Origin: Ruminococcaceae bacterium UBA3451
GTDB taxonomy: Bacteria; Bacillota; Clostridia; Oscillospirales; Acutalibacteraceae
Assembly: GCA_002378845.1 (NCBI GenBank)
Contig: DFRY01000022.1
Coordinates: 505-15,101 of the forward strand
Direction: 5' to 3'
DNA: 14,597 nucleotides
Shown here one piece after another: positions 6,701 to 13,236 of the stretch (position 1 is its first letter; every line of letters starts with the position of its first letter). The position numbers and the translations under genes are program-made. The notes under the pieces were generated by a model that searched no databases, was not told where the DNA came from, and saw nothing but the letters and a program-made list of their open reading frames with translations.

Positions 6701-6748
6701 TTGTATCCAAATTGTCTTATTGAATACAATGTGATACTCTGAATACAG
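6701..6748 (+). promoter_or_regulatory. kdg operon promoter with three 19-bp-spaced operator-like elements
   Basis: A -35 TTGTCT (6712-6717), 17-bp spacer and -10 TACTCT (6735-6740) lie about 33 bp upstream of the regulator ATG. Three quasi-palindromes of the form YTGNATNCAR start at 6701 (TTGTATCCAA), 6720 (TTGAATACAA) and 6739 (CTGAATACAG), exactly 19 bp apart, covering the whole core promoter. This resembles operators of GntR/FCD regulators and suggests that the first gene of the operon represses its own operon. The 6490-6700 remainder of the lysR-gntR gap is AT-rich and shows nothing else I can name. Confidence 0.55.
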
Positions 6749-6772
6749 AAAGAACAGGAGGATGTTTCTGCC

Positions 6773-7477
6773 ATGGGAAGCGTTCAGATTAACAGCAGTG
6801 AGTATATTTACCGCTGCCTAGAATCAGAAATTATCAATCTGGTGTTGAAGCCGGGCCAATCCATCAGTGAAAACGAGCTTTGCGAGCGATTTTCGGTTTC
6901 CCGTACTCCGGTGCGCTCTGTTTTACAGCGCCTGAAAAATGCGGGGTTGGTGGAAGTGGTTCCGTACAAGGGTTCTTATGTTACACTGCTGGATTACGAT
7001 GACATTCAACAGATGATTTACATGAGAATAGAAGTCGAAAGCGCCGTAATTCGGGATTTTATTGAACTTTGCACTCCTATTGTGGAGGAAAAGCTGCGCT
7101 ATATTATTCGTAAGCAAATCGTTCTGTCAAAAGAAGAGAATCTGGAAATGGATCGATTTTATGAACTGGATTCTCAGTTTCATGAGGTATGGTTTAAGGC
7201 AACAAAGCGTGAAAAGCTTTGGGCAATGATTCAGAGATCGCAGGTCAATTACACCAGGTTCCGCATGCTCGACATTACCGCCATGCAGAACCTGAATGAA
7301 ATTATCAAAGAGCACGAAGCACTGTTTCATCTTATCCATGAAAAGCGTTCGGGAGAAGTACAATCGCTGATTCGGAACCATTTGAGCGGCGGTATACAGC
7401 GGCTAGGCGAACGGATCAATACCGAGCTGCTGGACTTTTTTCTGCCCGAACCCGAACTGAAAAATGATTTAACGTAG
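6773..7477 (+). CDS. GntR family (FadR/FCD subfamily) transcriptional regulator, probable kdg operon repressor
   Basis: A 234-aa DNA-binding regulator. Residues 10-72 form the GntR winged helix-turn-helix (SENELCERFSVSRTPVRSVL, then the wing GLVEVVPYKGSYV). Residues 78-220 form the all-helical FCD ligand domain, with the usual metal-site residues visible as Asp133, His137, His181 and His203. An AGGAGG lies 11 bases before the ATG. It is the first gene of an operon with KDG kinase and KDPG aldolase. FCD regulators in such operons usually respond to a sugar acid or to KDG/KDPG; that ligand is an inference here. The promoter elements at 6701-6748 are the likely operator. Confidence 0.92.
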   Translation: MGSVQINSSEYIYRCLESEIINLVLKPGQSISENELCERFSVSRTPVRSVLQRLKNAGLVEVVPYKGSYVTLLDYDDIQQMIYMRIEVESAVIRDFIELCTPIVEEKLRYIIRKQIVLSKEENLEMDRFYELDSQFHEVWFKATKREKLWAMIQRSQVNYTRFRMLDITAMQNLNEIIKEHEALFHLIHEKRSGEVQSLIRNHLSGGIQRLGERINTELLDFFLPEPELKNDLT

Positions 7478-7508
7478 AGCAATTTCTCGTTTTATAGGAG
7501 GTAACACG

Positions 7509-8468
7509 ATGGAAAAGAAACTTCTTTTGGTCGGCGAGCCAATGGGGCTTTTTATTGCACAGGAAGAAGCCCGGCTTGAAGACGTCAACCTGTTTTCGGC
7601 ACAGGTGGCCGGTGCCGAGTTTAACGTTGCGGTCGGCCTTTCACGGCTGGGGCATTCGGTTGGCTATATAACAAAGCTGGGCAACGATCCGTTTGGAAAA
7701 CGAATTGTAAATACGATGAATCGAAACGGAATCGATACGTCGCTGATTACCTATTGCGACGACCATAAAACCGGGTTTATGCTCAAGGGCAAAACAAGCC
7801 GAGGAGATCCTGACATTTTTTATTTTCGAAAGGATTCGGCTGCTTCCACCATATCGGTAAGCGATTTGAATAAGCTTGACCTGTCCGATTACGGTTACCT
7901 GCATATTACCGGAATTCTTCCCCCCTTGTCGCAGTCTGCTCTGGATGCAACCTATTATCTGATGGAACGCGCCAGAAAAGCCGGCATGACCGTGTTTTTC
8001 GACCCGAATCTTCGCCCGCAGCTATGGCCGGATACGAAGACAATGGTAAATGAACTGAATCTTCTTGCCGGTTTTGCTGATTATGTACTGCCCGGCTGCA
8101 AAGAGGGGAAAATTCTGTGCGGAACCGATGACCCTGAAAAAATTGCTGCATTTTATCTGTCACGCGGGGCAAAAGCGGTAATTGTAAAAACCGGAGCCAA
8201 AGGGGCTTACGCTGCTACAAAAGAGGGCGGGTTCCGTTCCCCGACGTACCCCGCGAAGGAAATTGTAGATACGGTCGGTGCGGGTGACGGGTTTGCGGCC
8301 GGCGTGATCAGTGCGGTAATGGAAGACCTGCCGCTTGAAGAAGCGGTACGGCGCGGTAACGCGATTGGCACAATTCAGGTTATGAGCGCAGGCGATAACG
8401 AGGGGCTTCCTTCCCGGGAGGAACTGGAGCGCTTTATGAAAGAAAATCAACAGGAATCTGAAGAGTAA
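7509..8468 (+). CDS. kdgK: 2-dehydro-3-deoxygluconate kinase (PfkB family)
   Basis: A 319-aa cytosolic PfkB/ribokinase-fold sugar kinase that would phosphorylate 2-keto-3-deoxygluconate to KDPG with ATP. Features seen: N-terminal substrate half with AGAEFNVAVGLSRLG (residues 35-49), FDPNLRP (164-170), and the PfkB signature DTVGAGDGF (254-262) with catalytic base Asp260. FDPNLRP and the downstream aldolase favour KDG kinase over fructokinase or ribokinase. Strong AGGAGGT six bases upstream of the ATG, 31 bp after the regulator stop. Length matches the family. A related specificity, such as 2-keto-3-deoxygalactonate, cannot be excluded. Confidence 0.9.
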   Translation: MEKKLLLVGEPMGLFIAQEEARLEDVNLFSAQVAGAEFNVAVGLSRLGHSVGYITKLGNDPFGKRIVNTMNRNGIDTSLITYCDDHKTGFMLKGKTSRGDPDIFYFRKDSAASTISVSDLNKLDLSDYGYLHITGILPPLSQSALDATYYLMERARKAGMTVFFDPNLRPQLWPDTKTMVNELNLLAGFADYVLPGCKEGKILCGTDDPEKIAAFYLSRGAKAVIVKTGAKGAYAATKEGGFRSPTYPAKEIVDTVGAGDGFAAGVISAVMEDLPLEEAVRRGNAIGTIQVMSAGDNEGLPSREELERFMKENQQESEE

Positions 8469-8481
8469 GAGGGAAAACAAT

Positions 8482-9132
8482 ATGAATCAATTTATGACTG
8501 AATTAAATCAGGTTGGCATTATTCCGGTAATTAAAATTGATACAGCCGAAAATGCGGTACCGCTTGCCATGGCTTTGCAGGCCGGCGGACTGCCCGCGGC
8601 AGAAATTACGTTTCGCAGCAACGCGGCGGAAGATTCTATCCGCGCTATTTCGAAAAGTGCTCCGGAGCTCTGCGTTTGTGCAGGTACAGTGCTTAACGTA
8701 GAAACTGCCAAACGAGCCGTTGACGCGGGTGCAAAAGCAATCGTAAGCCCCGGTACCAATCTTGAATTGGTGCGCTGGTGTGTAAAGCAGGGTGTTCCAA
8801 TCATTCCAGGCTGTGCAACACCCACCGAGGTGGAGGCCTGCATGCGCGAAGGGTTAACTACGGTAAAGCTGTTTCCCGCCGAGGTAGTAGGCGGCGTAGC
8901 AATGCTGAAAGCCCTTGCCGGCCCTTATTCCGGCATGAGCTTCATGCCGACCGGCGGTATCAGCCCGTCAAATGTTAAAGATTATCTTATGCTAAAAAAT
9001 GTGGTAGCCTGCGGCGGAAGCTGGATTGTTCCGGAAAAACTGTTAAAAGAAAAACGTTTTGATGAAATTCAGCGGCTGGCTGAAGAGGCGGCAGCGTTAA
9101 GAGATACGATAAGAAAAGGGACTAAAAATTAG
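8482..9132 (+). CDS. kdgA: KDPG aldolase (2-keto-3-deoxy-6-phosphogluconate / 4-hydroxy-2-oxoglutarate aldolase)
   Basis: A 216-aa class I aldolase with a TIM-barrel fold, forming a homotrimer in known members. It cleaves KDPG to pyruvate and D-glyceraldehyde-3-phosphate, completing the route begun by the kinase. Visible active-site elements: Glu41 and Arg45 (EITFRS), the PGCATPTE loop (109-116), the Schiff-base Lys129 in TVKLFPAEVVGG, the phosphate-binding TGGI (157-160) and GGSW (178-181). It starts 13 bp after the kinase stop, with GAGGGAA as ribosome site, and is the last gene before the terminator at 9152. Length is typical. Confidence 0.93.
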   Translation: MNQFMTELNQVGIIPVIKIDTAENAVPLAMALQAGGLPAAEITFRSNAAEDSIRAISKSAPELCVCAGTVLNVETAKRAVDAGAKAIVSPGTNLELVRWCVKQGVPIIPGCATPTEVEACMREGLTTVKLFPAEVVGGVAMLKALAGPYSGMSFMPTGGISPSNVKDYLMLKNVVACGGSWIVPEKLLKEKRFDEIQRLAEEAAALRDTIRKGTKN

Positions 9133-9151
9133 ATTCAAATACCTGCAATAA

Positions 9152-9192
9152 AAACAACCCCATGGCCTTTTGACCATGGGGTTGTTTATTTG
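9152..9192 (+). terminator. Rho-independent terminator of the kdg operon
   Basis: A perfect 14-bp stem: AAACAACCCCATGG (9152-9165) with CCATGGGGTTGTTT (9174-9187), 8-nt loop, then ATTTG. The stem's own TTGTTT supplies most of the U-tract. It lies 19 bp after the aldolase stop. Confidence 0.85.
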
Positions 9193-9450
9193 TAGCGCGG
9201 TACAGGCTGAACCTTACCTCCCTCTGATTGTGGTTCAAAGCAGCATAAGCAGCTGCCATGAAATGGGAAGGGTTTTGGTAAGAAGGGGACAGGGCGTGAG
9301 AAGCCCTGTAATACGTGTAAAATAACACCGGGCGTTTTGAAAAGCAGCCGGAAAAACAGGGCTTTGCCAGTAACATAGGCCGCGGCTGTAAAGGGGGTAA
9401 CCAGTGATCAGCAAGCTTCATTATTATTGCCTTGCATTTTTTAATATTTG
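9193..9450. other. Gene-free stretch
   Basis: No convincing gene is seen between the kdg terminator and the next promoter. It contains a small hairpin (ACAGGGC 9289-9295 with GCCCTGT 9303-9309) and a second ACAGGGC near 9357. The composition is less AT-rich than the other intergenic gaps, so it may be a decayed gene or carry an unrecognised RNA. Confidence 0.3.
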
Positions 9451-9479
9451 TTGTCGAAACGTGTCTAAAGTGATATTAT
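9451..9479 (+). promoter_or_regulatory. Promoter of the 57-aa small-protein gene
   Basis: TTGTCG (9451-9456), 17-bp spacer, TATTAT (9474-9479), about 30 bp upstream of the small gene's ATG at 9510. It supports the small ORF as expressed. Confidence 0.6.
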
Positions 9480-9509
9480 AGAATAAATGAGCATTTTGGG
9501 GGCGGCAAA

Positions 9510-9683
9510 ATGACACAGGAAGAAATAAAAAAGCTGGACAAGCGACTGCGCTGCGTTCAGGATCCATGGGGAACGGGGTTCCTTGCAGTTTATTCGACCA
9601 TGAGAGAAACGGCGGAGGCAAACGGAAACACCATTGCTGAATTGATGCGGCAGTATACCGCGTGGAAAACCCGCTCATTGTAG
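9510..9683 (+). CDS. Conserved small protein (57 aa), twin of the one at 10193-10363
   Basis: I do not recognise the family. The protein starts MTQEEIKKLDKRLRCVQDPW and ends in WKTRSL. It aligns along its whole length with the 56-aa product encoded on the other strand at 10193-10363: identical first eleven residues, then (Q/K)(D/E)P(W/F)xTGF, a middle M-A/E-rich segment, and (M/L)R(Q/E)Y..WK near the C-terminus. Two diverged copies of the same short frame, each with a ribosome site and a matching start, argue strongly that both are real genes. It is highly charged, predicted helical and has no signal or membrane segment. The GGGGGCGG before the ATG is the ribosome site, and a good promoter lies at 9451-9479. 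Confidence 0.75.
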   Translation: MTQEEIKKLDKRLRCVQDPWGTGFLAVYSTMRETAEANGNTIAELMRQYTAWKTRSL

Positions 9684-9804
9684 TGGGGCTGCTTGTCAAA
9701 AGTCAGAACGAATAAATGCAAATTTTGCACGAATATCGGAAGCGACGGCCCTTAACTGCACGGAACGTTCTTATCAGTGACCGGGTCTCTGCTGTTAAAA
9801 ATTA

Positions 9805-9829
9805 ACCCCGGTAAAACCGGGGTATTTCT
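9805..9829 (+). terminator. Short hairpin, possible terminator
   Basis: ACCCCGGT (9805-9812) pairs with ACCGGGGT (9816-9823), loop of three, followed by ATTTCT. It is compact and GC-rich but the T-tract is weak. It lies between the 57-aa gene and the 95-aa gene and may attenuate read-through into the latter. Confidence 0.45.
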
Positions 9830-9845
9830 ATGAGGTGGCAAAGGA

Positions 9846-10133
9846 ATGAAAGAAGTCGATTGGTTTGAACAAAGTCTGATTCCGGGCCTGCTGTATTTTC
9901 AGAACGGGGGAGAATACACCGGCAGCGTAAATGATTTCAGTGACAGGGACGCCAAAGAATTTCGTTATAAAATGGAGACAAAAGGAAATTTAATTCAGGC
10001 TATGGTATGGTATGGCCCCGGCTGCTTTTCGGTCAGTGAAATTGTGGATCAGGGGGAATTTTCACTGGACGACGAGGGCCGTACGGATATGATTCATTGG
10101 ATTAAACAAAAGTACGAAAGTATGATTGAATAA
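9846..10133 (+). CDS. Hypothetical protein (95 aa)
   Basis: I do not recognise this protein. It is acidic and soluble, rich in Trp, Tyr and Phe (WFEQSLIPGLLYF near the start, AMVWYGPGCF at residues 52-61, MIHWIKQKY near the end), with no signal peptide or membrane segment. The pattern of short alternating hydrophobic runs followed by a C-terminal helix suggests a small alpha/beta fold. Its ATG follows AGGTGG at a seven-base distance. No convincing promoter is seen directly upstream, so it may be read from the 9451 promoter past the weak hairpin at 9805. It sits between the two homologous small proteins and converges on the second, sharing the terminator at 10163. Confidence 0.7.
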   Translation: MKEVDWFEQSLIPGLLYFQNGGEYTGSVNDFSDRDAKEFRYKMETKGNLIQAMVWYGPGCFSVSEIVDQGEFSLDDEGRTDMIHWIKQKYESMIE

Positions 10134-10162
10134 TCGGGTTTATTACGGAAGCTTGTTTCAGA

Positions 10163-10200
10163 ATAAAGGCACACATCCTGTGATGTGCGCCTTTATCTTT
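10163..10200. terminator. Bidirectional terminator between convergent genes
   Basis: ATAAAGGCACACATC (10163-10177) pairs with GATGTGCGCCTTTAT (10182-10196), a 15-position stem with a single mismatch (G-U on the minus-strand RNA) and a 4-nt loop. ATCTTTTAT follows on the plus strand. It serves the 95-aa gene and overlaps the stop codon of the minus-strand small gene. Confidence 0.8.
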
Positions 10201-10363
10201 TATACTTCCAGTCGCAGTATTCCCGCAGAATGTCGAATTCGTTGATCGCCTTTTTTTCCGCCATTTCCGTAAAAACTTTCCGTAAGGTAGGAAAGCCGGT
10301 GCTGAAGGGCTCTTTAATCGTATTGATCTTCTTATCGAGCTTTTTGATTTCTTCCTGTGTCAT
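10193..10363 (-). CDS. Conserved small protein (56 aa), twin of the one at 9510-9683
   Basis: Family not recognised. The sequence MTQEEIKKLDKKINTIKEPF opens as in the 57-aa plus-strand protein and stays alignable to the end (YCDWKYKR against YTAWKTRS). I place the start at ATG 10363 because AAGGAGG lies eight bases upstream; an in-frame ATG six codons earlier (10381) overlaps that ribosome site and breaks the match with the twin. Charged, mostly helical, cytosolic. A TATAAT at 10427-10432 in the very AT-rich upstream DNA is a candidate -10. The AT-rich stretch 10384-10540 holds nothing else I can identify. Confidence 0.78.
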   Translation of the reverse strand: MTQEEIKKLDKKINTIKEPFSTGFPTLRKVFTEMAEKKAINEFDILREYCDWKYKR

Positions 10364-10549
10364 TGGTTTATCCTCCTTCATCTGTCTTCCTTTGGTTTTA
10401 AATTCTATATTGTAATAATTGAAGTAATTATATCACATTTTATTCTTTTATGTAATATTTTGTTTAAAAATTTTATTTTTTAGCATAAAATGTTTCTTTA
10501 TGACGAATCTATAATATTTCCCCTTATTTTTGCTAAGCCGCAGGCCGCC

Positions 10550-10604
10550 CCAAAGAAACAGGGGCTTTCTTCATCCGGTCAAAAGCCGGGTGGGAAAGCC
10601 CCTG
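10550..10604 (-). terminator. Rho-independent terminator of asnB
   Basis: On the minus strand CAGGGGCTTTC (10604-10594) pairs with GAAAGCCCCTG (10569-10559), extended inward by a CCGG-containing inner stem; TGTTTCTTT follows. It begins about 20 bp past the asnB stop. Confidence 0.75.
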
Positions 10605-10625
10605 CGCTATTTCGAGTATGATTCT

Positions 10626-12479
10626 TTACAAATCGATGGCAATGTCGTACTTTTTCAACCAGTAATTAATCTGCAACAAATATGCCATTAACTGCGGCCC
10701 TGCCATCAACTGCCCAAACCACGGTTTGCCGTAATCGGATTTTTCATTGAGCAGTCCTTCAATTGCTTTTTTGTCAACCAGTGTGTGAATCGGCTCGTTT
10801 GTATCTGCCATTATGCTTTTCAGGCGCTGTTTAATAAGCAATTCATAGGCGGGGTTATGTGTTTTTGGGTATGGGCTTTTTTTGCGCCACAGCACATCTT
10901 CCGGCAGCCACGGCTTTGCCGCATCGCGCAGCAGCCCTTTTACCACACCGTCATGGCATTTAAATGTCCACGGTGTGTTAAACACATACTGCACAAGTCG
11001 GTGGTCAGCGTACGGCACACGTACTTCCAGCCCGCTTGCCATGCTGGAGCGGTCTTTACGGTCAAGCAACGTGGCCATAAACCAGTTGATGTTAAGATAA
11101 GAAATTTCCCTGCGACGCTTTTCCTGCGCGCTTTCTCCTTCCAAAACCGGTACTTCGGCAATGGATTCCTCATATCGCTGATTGACATATTCCTCAATTT
11201 GCAAAGCGTCGGCAATTTCAGGAATTAACAGTCCCGTTCGAATTGATAAGTCCGGCGACCAGGGGAAGCAGTGCCCCTCAAACGCTTCTTTTTTATGGAA
11301 CCAAGGATAACCGCCAAACACTTCATCGGCGCACTCACCGCTTAACCCCACTACGTGATTTTTTTTGATGAGGCTGCAAAAGTGCAGCAGAGAGGAGTCA
11401 ACATCCGCCATTCCCGGCAAATCTTTCGCTTCCACCGAATTATACAGTTTATCGGCTAAACTGATGTTGTCACATTCCAAAAAAGTGTGTTTGGTCTGGC
11501 AGAAGTCCGACATTCGTTCCACCCAGGGCCGGTCGGCATCCGGCTGGAAAGCAGTCGGTTTGAAATATTTGTCATTGCCTGTGAAATCAAACGAATAGGT
11601 GGATAAAGTCTGGCCGGAGTTATGATAATTCCGTGCTGCCAGCGCGGTAATAATGCTGGAGTCAAGCCCGCCGGAAAGCAGGGTACACAGCGGCACATCC
11701 GACACCAGCTGCCTGGTAACGGTATCTTCCAGTAAATAACGTACCTTTTTCACCGTGTCTTCGTAGCTGTCAGGGTGTTCATAGCTCTTTAACTGGAAAT
11801 ACGGCTCCGTTTCAAAGCCTTCCCGGTCGTAAACGGCAAAATATCCCGGTCTTATCTCCTGAATGTTTTTAAAAACACCGACTCCGGCGGTTCGTGCCGG
11901 GCCGATTCCGAATACTTCACAAAGCCCCTGTCGGTCAATCACGGGATTAATTCCCGGGTACTCGAACAGTGCCTTCATTTCCGAAGCAAAAACCAGCCGC
12001 CCGTTTTCAATGGAATAAAACAGCGGTTTTACCCCAAAACGGTCCCGGCATAAAAAACAGCAGCCCCGCCTTTGGTCGTCCACCGCAAAAGCGAAAATCC
12101 CGTTTAACTTTTCGGCGCAGGTAAAACCGTACTGAATGTAACATTTCAGCAGAACCTCGGTATCGCTTTTGGTTTGAAACGTATGTCCCAGGGCTTTTAA
12201 TTCACTGCGCAGCTCTTCTGTGTTATACAGCTCGCCGTTATAAACGATGGTGTATTCGCGCCCATCAACGGTTGCGCTCATCGGCTGTTTTCCGCCCTGA
12301 ATGTCCACGACCGCCAGTCTTGCGTGTGCAAGCGCCGCGTGAGGGGACACATGTATTCCGCTGTCGTCCGGGCCGCGGTGCTTTAATTTGCCGCCCATCC
12401 GTTTGGCCAGCGCGCCCCAGAATAAAGATTCGTCGCTGAAATCATCATTGTAATCGCAAAATCCTGCAATTCCGCACAT
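10626..12479 (-). CDS. asnB: Asparagine synthetase, glutamine-hydrolysing
   Basis: A 617-aa cytosolic enzyme that makes asparagine from aspartate, glutamine and ATP. The N-terminal class II glutaminase domain needs Cys as the residue exposed after Met removal. I therefore start at MCGIAGFC (ATG 12479, GAGGG about seven bases upstream) rather than at the upstream in-frame ATG at 12575. Further glutaminase motifs: HRGPD (34-38), NGELYN (81-86), SDTE (105-108). The synthetase domain carries the ATP-pyrophosphatase loop SGGLDSS (269-275). Length fits the AsnB/AsnO type of Bacillota. It has its own terminator and lies downstream of a terminated araC-DUF1836 unit, so it is probably monocistronic; no strong promoter is obvious in 12480-12600. 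Confidence 0.95.
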   Translation of the reverse strand: MCGIAGFCDYNDDFSDESLFWGALAKRMGGKLKHRGPDDSGIHVSPHAALAHARLAVVDIQGGKQPMSATVDGREYTIVYNGELYNTEELRSELKALGHTFQTKSDTEVLLKCYIQYGFTCAEKLNGIFAFAVDDQRRGCCFLCRDRFGVKPLFYSIENGRLVFASEMKALFEYPGINPVIDRQGLCEVFGIGPARTAGVGVFKNIQEIRPGYFAVYDREGFETEPYFQLKSYEHPDSYEDTVKKVRYLLEDTVTRQLVSDVPLCTLLSGGLDSSIITALAARNYHNSGQTLSTYSFDFTGNDKYFKPTAFQPDADRPWVERMSDFCQTKHTFLECDNISLADKLYNSVEAKDLPGMADVDSSLLHFCSLIKKNHVVGLSGECADEVFGGYPWFHKKEAFEGHCFPWSPDLSIRTGLLIPEIADALQIEEYVNQRYEESIAEVPVLEGESAQEKRRREISYLNINWFMATLLDRKDRSSMASGLEVRVPYADHRLVQYVFNTPWTFKCHDGVVKGLLRDAAKPWLPEDVLWRKKSPYPKTHNPAYELLIKQRLKSIMADTNEPIHTLVDKKAIEGLLNEKSDYGKPWFGQLMAGPQLMAYLLQINYWLKKYDIAIDL

Positions 12480-12602
12480 AGCAAATCCCTCGCTTTCCTT
12501 TTCCATATTATGCGGATAGCCCATTATGGTTAATTTTAATTCCCAAGAGGCTTCCCGAAACGGGTATATCAGCACGGTTGGCGGGGCTAAAAAGGAAAAA
12601 GA

Positions 12603-12660
12603 AAAGAAAGAAATAAAGAAAAAGGTACCGCTGTCACTCGTACAGGACAGCGATACCTTT
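12603..12660 (-). terminator. Rho-independent terminator of the araC-DUF1836 unit
   Basis: Minus-strand AAGGTATCGCTGTC (12659-12646) pairs with GACAGCGGTACCTT (12635-12622), 14 positions with one G-U, 10-nt loop, followed by TTTCTTTATTTCTTTC. It lies about 20 bp after the DUF1836 stop. Confidence 0.88.
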
Positions 12661-12681
12661 TATATGAAACTGCAATATGAA

Positions 12682-13236
12682 TCACTCTTTTTTCTCGTTC
12701 TTTTCCTGCTCTGCAGCGGTAGAAAGAACCCCGAGAATCCTCTCGGCCGCAGTCCGGCGCGCGTTGGCTTCAATCGATAGTTCAATGGCCAATCGGTTCA
12801 GCTCCGCTTCGCCCTGCGGAACGGCGGCCTCCACACGCTCGCACACGCCCTGCAAGGCGGCGGACTGGGCGGCAGAAAAGCGGTCGTACATTTCGTTTTG
12901 AGAAGCGTCTTTCAGAAGGGTTTTAATTAGCCACGAAATGTCCTGAATGGAAAGAACCTGCTTCAGCATGCAAATCACCATAAGAAGCGCCAAATGCTCG
13001 CGGGAATATTTTTTTTGTTCGGGGCGCGGCAGAACGCCGTCCTTTACATAGTTGTTTATCATGCTCGAAGTCAGCAGGGAATTGTTGTTGCGTTCGAACA
13101 GGCAGAGCTGCTTATCCATATAGGTCAGCACCTGATCCATATACAGATAAATTTCCGGCAGCCTGTCCCAATCGACTGCGTTGTAATCCTTTATGCTTTT
13201 TGCCCATTCGGCAATTTGATCGGTTGCCTCGCTCAT
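12682..13236 (-). CDS. DUF1836 domain protein, probable MerR-like DNA-binding regulator
   Basis: A 184-aa soluble protein of the DUF1836 family, common in Bacillota and without an assigned function. Residues 55-100 (TSSMINNYVKDGVLPRPEQK, then YSREHLALLMVICMLK and SIQDI) look like a MerR-type winged helix: a helix-turn-helix, a proline/lysine wing and a helix that ends in the LxxI..LK..LSIxDI pattern. The C-terminal third (about 110-184) is charged and helical, possibly for oligomerisation. Its ATG overlaps the araC TGA (ATGA), with AAGGAGG seven bases upstream, so the two regulators are co-expressed. Regulation of transcription is inferred from the fold pattern. Confidence 0.82.
   Translation of the reverse strand: MSEATDQIAEWAKSIKDYNAVDWDRLPEIYLYMDQVLTYMDKQLCLFERNNNSLLTSSMINNYVKDGVLPRPEQKKYSREHLALLMVICMLKQVLSIQDISWLIKTLLKDASQNEMYDRFSAAQSAALQGVCERVEAAVPQGEAELNRLAIELSIEANARRTAAERILGVLSTAAEQEKNEKKE

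Noticed and set aside
9122..9421. Minus-strand 99-codon open frame
   Set aside because: It runs through the kdg terminator hairpin and into the aldolase gene end, lacks a ribosome site and has no recognisable protein features.
9424..9699. Minus-strand 91-codon open frame
   Set aside because: It is antisense to the 57-aa gene, whose homologue on the other strand and promoter support the plus-strand reading.
12480..12575. N-terminal extension of asnB from an in-frame ATG at 12575
   Set aside because: The glutaminase nucleophile must be the cysteine directly after the initiator Met. MCGIAGF at 12479 has a ribosome site, and the extra 32 codons look like untranslated DNA.
12600..12660. T-box or riboswitch upstream of asnB, suggested by the GGTACCGC-containing hairpin
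   Set aside because: The hairpin is a standard terminator for the upstream araC-DUF1836 unit. No T-box consensus or specifier stem is visible in the asnB upstream region.
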